Shown: one piece after another, positions 32,690-45,690 of the stretch
Layout: each line of letters starts with the position of its first letter
How positions within the stretch are numbered: the first letter of the stretch is position 1
Origin: Paguma larvata
Lineage: Eukaryota; Chordata; Mammalia; Carnivora; Viverridae
Length of the DNA: 64,000 nt
Assembly: GCA_030068075.1 (NCBI GenBank)
Contig: CM057830.1
Location: 26,940,247-27,004,246 of the forward strand
Direction: 5' to 3'
Translations under genes and position numbers: made by a program
The notes under the pieces: generated by a model
The model's database searches: none
What the model was told of the DNA's origin: nothing
Seen by the model: the letters and a program-made list of their open reading frames with translations, nothing else

Positions 32690-33175
32690 ACTTGGGAAAA
32701 AACTCAACGGCTTCCTTTTAATTTCAGGATCAAGTTCTTAGCAAACATAATTATTCACTATCCTGCCCCTGTCCTGCCTCATCTACTGTAACTCTCAATA
32801 CTCGACAGTCACAGAGACATTGCTCCAGATGTATGCATAGGTATTTGTAGCTCCATGAGTGAACACTGATATTTCAAACAGCCATGTATTCACGTATGCC
32901 ATTCCTTCTTGCTCCTCCATTCAAAAGTTTTATTTGTATGGTTCCTCAGTACTCCTGCTAAGTCTTTAGAACCCCTTAAGCACTTCCTTTAAGATGGCAT
33001 CCTCTTACATCTATCATAGCATTAATACTGCTCTTACCTCATCTGTCTAACATACTGGATAGTAACGTGCTACTTTTTAATCACATACTTCCTTTTCTTT
33101 CAAATTCAGTAGTCCAACTACAATTCCTGCCATACAGCAATCAGTTTGTAATGTTTGCTAAATGAATAAAAAATT
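32690..33175 (+). mobile_element. Second L2 3' part, same orientation
   Basis: L2-like order recurs: ACTCAACGGCTTCC, TAATTTCAGGATCAAGTTC, CCTGCCCCTGTCCTGCCTC, ACATCTATCATAGCATTAAT and TTTGCTAAATGAATAAAAA. It follows the first L2 by about 130 bp, so it is a separate insertion or a diverged duplicate. Confidence 0.6.
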
Positions 33176-33184
33176 AAAATGTAT

Positions 33185-33950
33185 CAAGATATATATATTC
33201 AGGATAACAATATAGTTAGTACATGATAAATATGGCATTTCCCATCAGTGGGAAACATAGTAATTATTTAATAAATATTACTCATTTAGGGAAAAAACAG
33301 CCCTATATAACCCAATTGTGAAAATCAAGTACATATTAAGGATTTTTAAGTAATAAATCCATGAAAATATGGCAGTAAAGTTTGAATGAGAATTTCTTTG
33401 GAATCTTAATAGTAGGGAACTGGTTCATAACAATGACATCAAAAGGAAATTGCATAAAACAAGCCATGAATAGATTTAATTACATAAAACATGCATTCAT
33501 CAATAAAAACATGTACCATTTATAAAATAGTATATGTACACGATCAATTAACAACACAATCTTATTACACAAAGATCTTGTTCTAATAAAGGTAAAAAAA
33601 TAACTCAGTAGGAAATAAAATGAACAGAGAATTTTAAGTATAAATGATAATATAAAAAGTAAGCTCACTCTTAATACTTGTCAAGAACATGCAGATATAA
33701 TACAAAGTCTTTTCTTGTCTATCAAACTTGCTAACATATCAAAGAATTCCAACTGATGCTGGGCATAACATGGAGGAAGAGTATATAAAAACTGGCAGAT
33801 AGTTCTCAGAATACAATTTGGTATTATTTGTGAAGCCTTAAAAATATGTATCTTCTGTGAATCCCAAACAGAAATTTATCTTAGTTTAGGCATGAGCTCA
33901 GAGATCACCAAGGTTTAACACACTGGTATTTCTAAAAGGGAAAATTTTAA
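33185..33950. other. No gene recognised
   Basis: Very AT-rich. The 62-codon minus-strand frame at 33480-33668 is Phe/Leu/Tyr-rich, as expected from A/T-rich DNA. Confidence 0.4.
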
Positions 33951-33959
33951 AAGACTGAA

Positions 33960-34735
33960 TTGTCCAACATCACAGTATTCATTAAACAGATTATGATACA
34001 TTCACCCAATGGAGTATTAACAAAGAAGGAAGACAACACTGTGGTCAAGATTCCAACAGACTTAGGTCTGATGCCCAGCCTACAAAGATATTTACACTTT
34101 AATATGGAAGAAAAGCATTATGAAACATGTAGATGCATTTCTTTTCAAAATACACAGAGAAAACCTAAATGCCCATTGAAGAAAATGTATACGTGTATGT
34201 GTTTATGTGTGTGTATTCATTCAATTATTATTCAACTATAAGAAAGAATGAAATCTTGCTATTTGCAACAACATGGATGCATGGAAGTACCTTGAGGGCA
34301 TTGTGATATATGCAATTCAGACAAAGATCGATACTTTATTATTTCACTTTTATGTAGAACATAAAAAAAAACCAACAAAATATGAGCCCATGGATATAGA
34401 GGAGAGACTGGTGATTGCCTTATGTGGGGGGTGAGGTTGGCAAAATGCGTACAGGGTGTCAAAAGTTAGAAGCTTGCAATTATAAAATAAGTAAGTCGTG
34501 GGAATGTAATGTTCAGCATGGTACTTACAATTAATAATACTCTATTGCATACTTCAAGGTAGGAGAGTAGCTCTTGAAAGTTCTCATCACAAGAAAAACT
34601 TTTGCAAACAATGTATTATGATGGATATTAACTGGCCTTCTTGAGATCATTTTGCCATACATATATGTAGTGAACCCTTACATCATATAACTGAAACTAT
34701 TATTTCAATTATACCTTGATAAATAAAGGAATGAC
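33960..34735 (+). mobile_element. Old L1 3' fragments, two adjoining pieces
   Basis: 33960-34140 resembles the old L1 3' region (TTGTCCAACATCACAG, TACATTCACCCAATGGAGT). 34140-34735 restarts at an overlapping part (ACCTAAATGCCCATTGAAG, ATGAAATCTTGCTATTTGC, ACAACATGGATGCATGG). It runs to the 3' end (TATAACTGAAACTATTATTT). The two pieces are probably separate insertions or a rearranged one. A short GT-rich run lies between them. Confidence 0.6.
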
Positions 34736-34739
34736 ACAT

Positions 34740-35515
34740 AGGTTTTAAAACCTGAAGGCTAGTTTTCTTTATTATCTAAAATACTTTTTTCAATATTTTA
34801 ATTAGTAACATATTAAGAGTTCTCATTTCCCTTTTTTTTTCACAAGGGAAATTTCATTCTTAAAAGATACTTCTTCAAAATGATAGTTTACTATTCTTAA
34901 CCCATAGTAAAATTTAAATTTTTACTTCTACTTGTGTAATTCATTCTAGTTTAACATTTGGCATACAAATAAACAAAACTGATAGGGTATCAAAATCCAA
35001 CATGTATTCTACAAGTATACCTTTTAACATTAAAATAGCAATTTAAGTATACGGAGAGCAACTATTAACGCTCTGTGCAACAAGGGTAATTTTTGCTCTG
35101 TCCATGAAAAATCACAGTGCAAACCTCAAAGAGAACCAAATAAAGTTAATATAAAATATGTATCTTTTCAAGATAGTTTTGATGAGTTCGTCTCTAAGAA
35201 ATTACCACCAGCTATTATTTTACGTTCCTGTTGAAAAGCCTGGGAGGTCTCCCAGGGTATTTGCTATGTACAAGTGCTACATTAGATTTCTCCCACTTCT
35301 CTGAAATAACCTAAGAACTTTCTGTTTACGTTTGGTCAAATCTCACTTAAACATAGACAAAACAGAGAGCTGAGCAAACGCTAAAATGCTGTATGCTATA
35401 TGCTATTACACAGAACATTAAAGCTAGAAAATGTGTGGGTGGAATGGGATCCACGCTCAAGTAATTATGAGAACTGTATTCCGTATACACTTCAGTATGT
35501 ACTATATACAATTTC
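34740..35515. other. No gene recognised
   Basis: AT-rich unique sequence with no repeat recognised. Confidence 0.4.
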
Positions 35516-35523
35516 TAAACCCA

Positions 35524-35743
35524 GGGACAGATCCTTTTTTGTTTTGCTTTTTGTTTTTTAAAGGGCCAGCTTTGAAGGCTACAAAGTCTCTGTCACTACT
35601 CTGTCATAAGTTCTGTCATTTTAACATGACAACAGCCACAAATAGTATATAAACAGACAGGTATTGCTGTGTTCCACTCAACATTTATAAAAACAGATGA
35701 CTGGCTGGATTTGGCCCATCTTGCCCAGGGTTTGCCGATTCCT
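35524..35743 (+). mobile_element. Non-autonomous hAT-type DNA transposon relic
   Basis: The order is AAAGGGCCAGCTTTGAAGGC, TACAAAGTCTCTGTCAC, ATTGCTGTGTTCCACTCAAC, AAAACAGATGACTGGCTGG and ATTTGGCCCATCTTGCC. It ends with GTTTGCCGATTCCTG. The left end (CCCAGGGACAGATCC) weakly mirrors the right end. I recognise this as an abundant old hAT-family repeat but do not name the subfamily. The 73-codon frame here is incidental. Confidence 0.6.
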
Positions 35744-35749
35744 GATAGA

Positions 35750-36455
35750 GCCTATTAAATGAACAGAAAGTTATTCAGAGAAATCTTAAGTTTTTAAATA
35801 TATATTATTTCCAAACATATTTCAACATGGATCCACTTTTCTATGTTATACCTAGAAGTACACATCAGGACACAGAATTTGAAGTATTTAATAATTACAT
35901 TCTTACGTATGTGTCTGTGTAGTAGGAGGAATGTGGGATTGCATGAAGATGGAGTAGAGAGGGTGACTCATAAAATGACTTTTCTCTAGAAACGCATTTA
36001 ATACAAAACTAAGAATATCAATTATGTTTGAACAGGTAGTATTTAATTTAGCTGTTAAATATTGTAGAATTAAATGTGTGTCTGACTTTATTTCCATATG
36101 CCTACTCGGTTCATAAATTTAAGAAGACAGTAACAGTTTGATATCTTCCCTACATGTAACAGAAAAGATGTGTTTATTTTCTTAGTTCTAAAATTAGGGC
36201 ACGATTTAAAAAAAGCCGTATGTAGGATAGATTGGAGGGGTACAAATTTCCACCCCATTCCTCTATCACCAGACTTGTTTGATATCCACTGATTTTCTCA
36301 AGATCTAATAAATGAATCCTAGAAAATAACTCCTTCCTCATTTCAGGACCGCTCCCACCAATTTTGTCTTATTGAGTCTTTTGATATTTATAGCTCTTCT
36401 ATCTCTGACCTAATTTCATTCAAACAAGGTAAATTTGCCCTTTAAGGACATCATT
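35750..36455. other. No gene recognised
   Basis: AT-rich unique sequence. The 64-codon minus-strand frame at 35903-36097 has no recognisable feature. Confidence 0.4.
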
Positions 36456-36461
36456 TAAAGT

Positions 36462-36738
<277 letters not shown>

Positions 36739-36744
36739 ACAATT

Positions 36745-38035
36745 GAAAGAAATGTTCATACTCTTCGTTCTCGGTGAAATTAAAATAATTATATGGCATC
36801 ATTTTTCTGCCTTAATGTTATATAAATTTTTAAGTTGCTCAGTTTTTTACAAATTACAGACACACAGATGAGTTGCTCACATGAATGTGTTAGAGTACTT
36901 CCGCAAATACTTGTCCCTGACAGGAAACGTCTATCTGGATTTTATCTGGCTACTAACCATTTTGACTAAAGAAACATCAAAACTCCAGTTCAGGGAATGG
37001 TGTAATCCAGAGATCTGAAACCACATTTCTAAATTCCTAACAATCTAAATTCATGTTGAAATTCATCTCCAAAGTTAATATTGTCTTTTCTGTTTTCCAT
37101 CCTTCCCCCTAGAATCGGCATGCCCTTTTAAACAAACTTTCTTCTTTTTCATCTCGATCTTTCGAGTATCTGGTTTTCTTTCCATAAAGCACTATGGCTC
37201 TTTAAAAAAATACACACACACAAAAAAAAAAACATGTTTCAGGTGCAGATCAATCAGTTAGGATGTTTTAATCAAGTACCCATTATACACAAATTTTTTT
37301 CTAAGGCTTGAAAGGGGAAAAAGAAACAAGACAATGTTACGATGAATCTTGGTCTACACCTATCACAATCGCAGTTGATACTAACTCAGAAGAATATGGT
37401 GGTAACAGGATATGAGTGGTAAGTTCTTTGTTTATTCAGACCTAAAACAAGAATGCGTGTGTGTAATTTATTTGAAAAATACAGCTAACACCAGTGGGGC
37501 AGGGGCTACAGGAAAAGCAAGCTAAGAAGTACGTGACAGTAAGCCAGGTATCACAATAGTTGAATGGAAATTAACCCTGTGTGGAATTCTTGAAGAGATG
37601 GAACACTTGCCTCTCGGAATGTATGAACAGAAAGCGTTAGGGAACTTGCAGGAACCACTGGTTGAGGTTGCTCAGTGTTTCACATTCCCTGCTCTCTGGC
37701 TTCCTACGTGTGTGAACACAGCCATCTTCTTCGAGTTCCCAGGGACAAGCAATTCAGCACAGAGATGGAGAATCTGGCATGTGAGTATGGACGGACTCTG
37801 AAGCCTGACAGGGTCAGGGTCATCGAGGAGGAAGAGAGTGTGATATTAAAAGATTAGTGAGAGGTTACTATGTGAAGAAGGGCTAAATAGAAAACAGGTG
37901 ACAAAAGCAGGGGTTCGTTATGCTTCTTACGGCTTGGAATTTATGCCCTGGAAACTCTTGAGTTTCAAAGTAACTCTAACTGATATGTTACCTGAGAATA
38001 TTGAACACTCGAGGGCCACAGATCTGGTCTTTGCT
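36745..38035. other. No gene recognised
   Basis: Unique sequence. The 60- and 67-codon frames at 37598-37857 overlap in different frames in a slightly GC-richer stretch, with no domain or splice context that I can support. Confidence 0.35.
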
Positions 38036-38039
38036 CCTC

Positions 38040-38200
38040 TAAGTTTGTCTCTCTAGAAGGCTATATAAATTGAATCATGTGGTATATATCCTTTTGTATC
38101 TATAACCTAATTCATTTAGCAAAATGCTTTTGAGATTCATCTATGTTATTGTAATGGGCATCATCAGTTTGTTCCTTTTTATTGATGATGGGTAAACTCT
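38040..38200 (-). mobile_element. Antisense old L1 fragment
   Basis: The plus strand reads CTATATAAATTGAATCATGT, TGCTTTTGAGATTCATCTAT and CAGTTTGTTCCTTTTTATTG. This is a well-known reversed segment of the 3' half of L1 ORF2. Confidence 0.6.
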
Positions 38201-38425
38201 TAAAAAATTTCATTGAAGTAAAGAAAATTGCACAAATGTTTACATCTCTATGATTTAACGGAGTGCTGACATGTCTATATACCTGTCACTTAGGGCAAAA
38301 GTAGTAGTTACCAGGACAGCATAAATCCCATGGGTATACAAAATCCCAAACTTCACAACCATAGTCCTTTGTAAAGGTAACCAGGAGGCTGATAGTTAAG
38401 ACCGTATTTGCCTTGCAGAGGGACA

Positions 38426-38930
38426 TGAGAAGAATGGTGGACTAGAAGGCTCCAAGCACTCGCACCTCCAGAGAAACAAAGTTGAGTTTATCCTACCAGA
38501 TCCCAAATTTTTAAATTATGTATATATACACACAAGGAAATATTATTCAGCCATGAAAATAATTAAGTTATAATACCAAGCCACAACATGGATGAGACTG
38601 GCAAACAGTATGCTAAGTCAGATATGCCAGAAACAAAACATCAAATATTCATTCTATGATTCCACTTACATGAGGTCCCTAGAATGAGTGAATTGATAGA
38701 AACAAAAAGCAGAATCGAGTTTACTAGGGGCTACGTGAAGGGATTGGGGGATTTTTCTGTTTCAGGAATACAGAGCTTCTCTTTATTTAGAACAGTAAAA
38801 TGTTCTAGAAACCGACAGTGGTGATTACTGCACAACACTATGAAGTTACTTATTGGTACTGAAGTGCACACTCAAAAACAGTTATATTGATAAATGTAAT
38901 GGCATATATATTGTACCTCAATAAAATATC
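38426..38930 (+). mobile_element. Internally deleted old L1 (5' tip joined to 3' end)
   Basis: 38426-38515 resembles the very start of an L1 (AGAATGGTGGACTAGAAGGC, then TCCAAGCACTCGCACCTCC). From about 38530 the sequence is L1 3' end (AAATATTATTCAGCCATGAA, ACATGGATGAGACTGGC, ATTCCACTTACATGAGG, TGTACCTCAATAAAATATC). Nearly all of the coding part is missing between them. Confidence 0.55.
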
Positions 38931-38934
38931 ATAG

Positions 38935-40855
38935 TTGTGTTGTTTAAAATATGTTAATGTAATCATGAAGCATCTACTGTGTGGTAGCTGGGTTACTTTG
39001 GTTAGTGTTGTTCGTACAGTTCAGTCATGTCAGTACAGGGAGTTGTACTCCATTCACTCTCACTGTAGAATATTCCACCCTGGATACAGCACTCCTTACA
39101 CATCTATTGTATGCTATCAGAACTGGCAGTTTTCAGGTTTAAATGACGCTGTGAAGCAGTATTTTAGCTTCCAAAAGAGAAAGCCTTTAATTTGCTTTTG
39201 TCATCACCTGTTATGGATAAACGGGACACAACTGCATAATTCTCAAAGGTTATTAAGCCAGTGTGAGAAATCTTAAAGCCCCTTATAGTCTGTTTATAAC
39301 ATAGTTCAATTTAAATATTTCCAAATTACCTTCAATCTGCATGTGCCTTTCATTAATTTTTCTGCTTTGTTCATACCTGACTGGTTTAAATGTCCAAGAA
39401 AATGTAGATACCTTCCCTCAATACTTGTTTTTGCCCCAAATACCACATATAGTATTCTGAAAATTAGGTTCAAACTTCAAGCAGAGTAAGGATATTTCAA
39501 AGAGAGAGTTTAGTCAAATTCGTCTGGTTTCAAGATTCAGACAAACACTGTACTTCTGGGAAATATTTATCTAAGTGGTAACAGGTATTTACATATATAT
39601 GCATGTGTATATACACAAAGGCTTATACTTTATTAAGCAAAATATGTTAAATACAGGTCTTTTTAAGTAGAAAATTTCTTGGTAATATCCTGCAATTTTC
39701 AGAATTCTTGTAATTTTCATTTCAAGATTGCATTTTATAAGACATTGTCAATGCAATCTTGTCAAATAGATGTCTGATGACAAATCCGTTTTCATTCCTT
39801 CCAGGTTGTCATGAAATTACCTCTCTGAAAGTGACAGTGTACCAACTTCTTCATCCACTTTAGGTTAAATCTGCTAAGTTAACATTGGCATGTCTTTGCA
39901 AACACTTCAGTGAGGATAGTTTGGATAAGAGGTGTTGACTTTTGATTCTGAAGTTACTCAGCTTGGAATCCCTGATCTGCCAGGTATCCGTGGATCCCGT
40001 AGGGTGGCCAAAACATCTTCCATCAAGTAAATACAGATGAATGGAGGTAACTACGTTAATTACCAATACAGAAAAGTATAACTGGAGTAAGCAAAGAAGA
40101 AGCTAATTCTACAAGGTGTTTTAAGATGAAGCTGCAACTCATGTAATGTTACAAGTTTATATAGTACATCATATAGTACCAAATATACGAAGCAGTAAAT
40201 TTAGAAAATTTTTAAATTTTTTCTCACTTAGTACAAGGAGGTAAAAATGATTAAAAGTAAATGGCCAGAACATGAACTGTAATGACTCAAAGGAAAAGAA
40301 TATACTGCTTTAACCTTTTCAATTGGAATGAAATTTAATTTCAAAACACTAATTATCTAGTACTTTTGTGTAAGAAATTTGAATTGTCCTTTATGGTATT
40401 TGTACCTTTCCATGGTTCTAATTATAATTTTTGTTACTATAATATATAATATAATGATGTTATTCCTAGCTTTGCAATACTTAAAAAGATGGAGATAAAA
40501 TTCATTGATTATAATATCTTGAGCATTTTCTTAACCTGAATTTTAAGTAACTATAGAAATGGCAATATTTTTCAGTCTTAGGGTAAAGTTGTTATTATCT
40601 TCTTTAATAATCTGATTTCTAACACTCGACCTACTGGTAAATATATTTTGTTGAAAACCTAAGGATTTATTGGGTAATAGGACTTAAGTAATTTTTACAT
40701 GAAGTAATTCTGGCACACTTTTAGACTTTACCAGTTAATTATATCAGCTATTTATCCAAACTAAGATGCTGGAACCCCTGCAAAGTGCGTGAAGTAAGCT
40801 GACGGCATCGGTTATAGGGCTCACGCATCACAAGCGGTTTAGTGATGCCAACAAC
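38935..40855. other. No gene recognised in about 1.9 kb
   Basis: Unique AT-rich sequence. The 113-codon frame at 38935-39276 is the longest. It has a Cys/His-rich composition but no spaced motif I recognise. I do not call it a gene. Confidence 0.4.
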
Positions 40856-40859
40856 ATGT

Positions 40860-41025
40860 ATCTGAAGAAATATCCTACGTTCTCCACTTCAGCCATAGAT
40901 TTGTGTAGAAAACATCTATTATCTTTTCATCATGTCCTATTATCACCTGCATCCATTGGTTTATCATTAATGGGACAAAGAACAAAAAATATATGAAAAT
41001 TTCTATTACTATACATCTTGAAGCT
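40860..41025 (-). repeat. Member of a two-copy inverted repeat (partner at 17605-17848)
   Basis: 40881-40996 is the exact reverse complement of 17708-17823 as far as I can read. The neighbouring bases up to about 41017 match the 20 bp at 17619-17640. In this copy the two matching parts are adjacent, so the other copy has about 70 extra bases or this one has lost them. The matched stretch overlaps a 63-codon minus-strand frame (40875-41066) that carries no recognisable domain. Confidence 0.85.
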
Positions 41026-41029
41026 TGTT

Positions 41030-42655
41030 GAGTTTCCTTTAGTTTTTCTCCACGACACACCATCATTCCCAGCCTGACACAATGAGGCTTTCAAGGGCAA
41101 ATGGGATTTTTAGTTACTCTGCTAAATCACCCAAGAATAACCTTTCTTTCTTAAACTGGGTTTAGAGAGATGATACTTGCTAGGATTTCTATTAATGTGA
41201 GTTCTCTGATAACACATCAACTTGAAAAATGGAACTAACTCTAACTCTTTGACATTAACAGAACCTAATAGTCTCTCAGTAGCCTCTCGTGTGTCATTTT
41301 ATTTAACCCACATATTCTCAAACTTATCTGACCTCAGACTCCCTTTAAACCAAATAGCAATAATCCTTTTATAAAACATCAGGGAGCTCTAATCTATAAC
41401 AATGTTTTGATGTCAATTATTGTCATGTTTTTAAGATTATTAACTCTTATTAACTTTAAGTTACGAAAAAATACAAGTATACCTCAGTATTTACTGGTAT
41501 AAAATCATCACCACACATAGGTTAGCTAGGCTTGTGCTGAATTTAGTCAGGTTCAGGTCCATCAGCTATGCTCCGTGGGTCTGTTATCCTTTCTAGACTA
41601 ATGGGTTAGCAGAGGCAAGTTCACTTCAAGGTGACAGAAGAAGCCACAGGAACAAACAAATATACCAAGGCATATTAAAGCCTAGGTTTCAAACTGGCGC
41701 ACTTCTACAACTACTTCATTCTATTTCTTATGTAAGTCATACGGCCAAGTACAAAGTCAAGCAGGCAGGGAAATATGAAGTGCCTTCAGGGAGGAACTAT
41801 AATGTCACATGAAAATGGTATGGAAATAATAAAGGGTGAAATATTAAGATGAATAATACAAGTATTTTCTTCATTTCAGGCTGTCGGCTGTCAACTCAAA
41901 TTGGTGTCATTGTCATTTCGCCTAATATGTGTCTAATAAAATTTAAGCTGGGAAAATAAATCATAAAAAAGTATGTGAAGTAACAATAGATGGGTTCTCA
42001 ATCGAGGCTCTATGGTTGTTTTCTTATGAATACAATTCACCATGTACAGTGAATAAACTTGGTGGCACATATTTTGGGATAACTAGGTAACTCTTTGTTT
42101 ATTCCTTGGTTGCTACCACCTGGATAAGAGATGCCTTGTGAAGCATAAGTCCAGATAATTACAAGGCTTTTAATATTGATGTTTCCTTTTTTTTAAAACT
42201 TATTGATTACTTTTCTCTGTATTATTATTATTTTCATTAATGCTAGTGCTAACAGTACTTAAATAAGGATTAGTCAAAGAAGAAAGCAAGGCATGCCAAA
42301 TTTTAAGAACCATCTTAGTTAATAGATATCAAACAATTCTGAAAGCCCCAAGGATATCAATTTTTTTAAAGTATCATTTTTGTTTTTTTTAAGTATTCAC
42401 TTGCTCCTTCCATGTAGGACACGTAATTTTTCACTGTCCCGACTTTGGCCTTCTTTTGACCAACAAGGTTTATTTTGGCTGAGGAACGGTAAGCAAACAC
42501 AATGCTTTATAACATCAGAACAAAAACGTTTAGAGGCATTACAAATTTCCACCCGTCTTCCTCCTAACAGTCCTCTGCATAGAATTTTTAATTCTGAATT
42601 AGAGGTCACCTGTCAGTCTGGAACCTAAAATTAAGAGCCCTATGATACAAACCTG
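41030..42655. other. No gene recognised
   Basis: Unique AT-rich sequence. The 82- and 70-codon frames at 42380-42628 sit on opposite strands over the same bases and show no domain. Confidence 0.4.
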
Positions 42656-42664
42656 ATCCTAACC

Positions 42665-42788
42665 TCCAGTCTGGAGTAAATACTGATTTGAAAAGACATA
42701 TGCACCCTTATGTTTGTTGCAGTATTTACAATAGCCAAGATAAGGAAGCAACCTAAGTGTCCATCAATAGGTGAAGAGATGAAGACGT

Positions 42789-42842
<54 letters not shown>

Positions 42843-43255
42843 ATTTTCCTTATCCATTCATCAGAGAGTGAAATAGTACTCAGCCATAAAATGAAAGGAC
42901 ATCTTGCAATTTCCAACATGGATGGATCTAGAAAGTATGATGCTAAGCAAAGTAAGTGTCATCAGAAAAAGACAAATATCTTAAGATTTCACTCCATGTG
43001 GAATTGAAGAGACAGAACAAATGAATAGGGAAAAACAGAGACAAAACACCCCAGATTCTTCATTACAGAGAATACACTGGTAGTTGCCATAGGGGAGGTG
43101 GGGGAATGGGCCAGTAAAATAAGTAAAGGGGACTAACAGTACACTTACCTTGGTGAGTACTCAGTAATGTATAGAATTGTTTAATCACTGTATTGCACAC
43201 CTGAAACTATTATAAAACTATGTTAATTATATTGGAATTAATAAAAAAATAAAGT
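42665..43255 (+). mobile_element. L1 3' end, interrupted by (AC)n
   Basis: TGTTTGTTGCAGTATTTACA, TAAGTGTCCATCAATAGGTG, then an AC run, then ACTCAGCCATAAAATGAAAG, CAACATGGATGGATCTAG, ATTTCACTCCATGTGG and the 3' terminus ACACCTGAAACTATTATAAA. 5'-truncated within ORF2. Confidence 0.85.
42790..42841 (+). repeat. (AC)n microsatellite, about 26 units
   Basis: An uninterrupted AC run inside the L1 3' part. It gives the Cys-Val frame on the minus strand at 42640-42837. Confidence 0.97.
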
Positions 43256-43259
43256 GACT

Positions 43260-44800
43260 GGAGACACAGGCATGTAACAAGAAAGAAAAATAACTATCTG
43301 CTGTTACAAGCTATTGAGTTATGCTTGTTACATGAGTTGCAAAAAAGACTAATACGTAAAAATCTGAGGGCATGGGAGTACTTAATTAGACAGAATCTGA
43401 GTGCTAAATGAGTGGAGAACAAGCCAACAGAAAAATCTTCAAAGACTAGAGAGAACATGTATCTCCTTTTTAACCATTTAGATGGTTCTGTGTCCTACTT
43501 AAGTTTTGCTATTATCAACAGTTTTCTCACAAATGAAATAAAGGCCAAAGAAACCATATATCAGAGTATCTGGGAAGTATCTTTTCAAAAACACTTTTGT
43601 CTCATTATACCAATGGAATGTTGATATATTCTAAGAATTCCAGTGTTTTGGCTTTATACTGCATGCTTCAGGCTTCTTTCTCACAATTAGAAAAAGCCCA
43701 AAATAACTGTTAGACTTTATTTTTGACACATTGCTTACACGATTTGTGGTATTTTTGTGAACTACAGCCTAGGCACAAACAATCCCATTCCATATTTGTA
43801 TTCTCTTACATCTAACATACCTGCCCGGCTTCCATGTTCCCTAATCTTAAGAAACAAACCTAACACAAAATGGTAAATAACCTTCCATTTACTATGTACA
43901 TATAGTCACTATCTCAAAGGAATACTCTAGCATAGTTAGTTTTCAGGTTGGGGCTCATGTAACCTAATCTACTTTTCTACAACCTAACTTCTATGAACAT
44001 TACTAATAAAAAGTTAAAGCACATCATTCATTAATTTATGCACATTCGTGAATTTTAACAAGTAGTATATGCATAGCTCAATATATTTTCACTGCCTATT
44101 ATCATTATTTGTGAGTAGATGGTTTGAACGATCTTATAAATCCATAGTTCTTAACTTTTGGGGGTTAGTCTCCTTTTTAAAAATACAGTAGTGTATCTAT
44201 TCACCAGACATGGACTAGCAGAAAGACAAAAGTGATGGGGGAATAAAGAGCGTGGGCAAACTCCACATAGTCTTAAATGATTCAGTACACACTTTGCTGG
44301 CTACTTCCTGGTCAAGTGAATACTGCCTACCCCTTATTACAAGATCCCAACTGTTTAAGTTACCGTATGCCCCTACGAAAAGGTACATTCTTTTACCTAC
44401 TGGAATTCTCTCATAAAATGTAGATGAGAACATTTTAATCGAAAAATAAGCAAATCCATCACCTATCTAACACTCATCATTATGGTGCACAGAAAATTAC
44501 CAAGTTACCATTCATTCCAGCTTTTGAGACCAGGGACCAAATCTACGCCCTAATGCAACCCTAAAATGAATATATGTCATAAGCTGCATTCATTATTTTG
44601 AATTGAATTAAAGGAGATTATACTGTATTATGGCTCGCAAAGCTCGAAAAGCGTTGTCTGATTCCTTGTAATTCACTATATAAGAAAATACTTATTTTAG
44701 ACAGATTTCTTGTGAGTCTAAGGCATTATTTAAGAAAACATTTAAACTGTAATAGGACAAACATTTAATATTCTCTAAGCATAGGCTCTCGAAATAAATT
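43260..44800. other. No gene recognised
   Basis: Unique AT-rich sequence. Frames of 70-72 codons (43412-43624 plus, 44215-44433 minus) show no domain. Confidence 0.4.
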
Positions 44801-44817
44801 ATACAAAATTTATTCTT

Positions 44818-45039
44818 GGGACACTTGGGTGGCTCAGTCACTTAAGTGTCCGACTTTGGCTCAGGTCATGATCTCGCAGTCCATGAGTTCGAGGCCCGCA
44901 TCAGGCTCTGTACTGAAAGCTCAGAGCCTGAAGCCTGCTTCGAATTCTGTGTCTCCCTCTCTCTCTCTGCCCCTCCCCGACTCACGCTCTGTCTCCCTCT
45001 CTCTCTCTCTCTCAAAAATTAATCATTAAATTTTTTTCA
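44818..45039 (+). mobile_element. CAN-SINE
   Basis: The head GGGACACTTGGGTGGCTCAG, the core TTGGCTCAGGTCATGATCTC, a near-intact B box (GAGTTCGAGGCC), a CT-rich block and a tail are present. An exact 13-bp TSD, AAAATTTATTCTT, lies at 44805-44817 and 45040-45052. Confidence 0.95.
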
Positions 45040-45191
45040 AAAATTTATTCTTTAAAAACGCAAGTCCTAGAGTCAAAATAAAGCACAATGATGCCTATGA
45101 CCTCCAAGAATTTAAGTATCAGTTTACATGTAGACAGCAACAAATTTTAATTTTATCAAGTCAAAATAATTTGTTAATCAGTGTCCAAAGC

Positions 45192-45252
45192 ACAATCTAG
45201 AATAAAATCTAGAATAAAATCTAGAATAATCTAACACAATCTAGAATAAAAA
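45192..45252 (+). repeat. Short tandem repeat, about 12-bp unit AATCTAGAATAA
   Basis: CTAG-centred units start at 45197, 45209 and 45221, with a fourth at 45241 after a slightly different spacer. Confidence 0.85.
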
Positions 45253-45615
45253 ATTGTCAATACAATACATAAACTCATCATGCTTAACAGAAGGCTTGAG
45301 AGTAGCATGTGTTCCCATCCTAGATGCATACAGGACACATGTGGTCTCTCTTAAAGTACTTAACCAGAATATGAAAATAAAGTCATAAATGTCCTTTGAA
45401 ATTAAAGGAAAATTTCTCAACCTAAAAGGCAGGAGATGCATCATCTATAGGCTATATAGACTTGTTTATGAGTTGTGGAAAGACACCTCATGTTAAATCA
45501 TGTCACATGGTAAACAACGTTTTGATAAGTGGAATGGCCATAGTGTTAGAGAAACAGAATAAATTACAACATCACTTTTGAGACTGAAAAGATTTCAGAT
45601 AATTCAGATTGTTTA

Positions 45616-45637
45616 TATTATTATTATTATTATTCTG
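45616..45637 (+). repeat. (ATT)n microsatellite
   Basis: About seven ATT units. Confidence 0.85.
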
Positions 45638-45690
45638 ATTATTCAGGTTATTCAATACCTGAGGGCCTATTTATCTAAAAAGTAAGAGAA

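Noticed and set aside
38935..39276. 113-codon Cys/His-containing frame as a possible zinc-finger exon
   Set aside because: The Cys and His residues are not spaced as in any finger that I know, and there is no linker motif or neighbouring finger.
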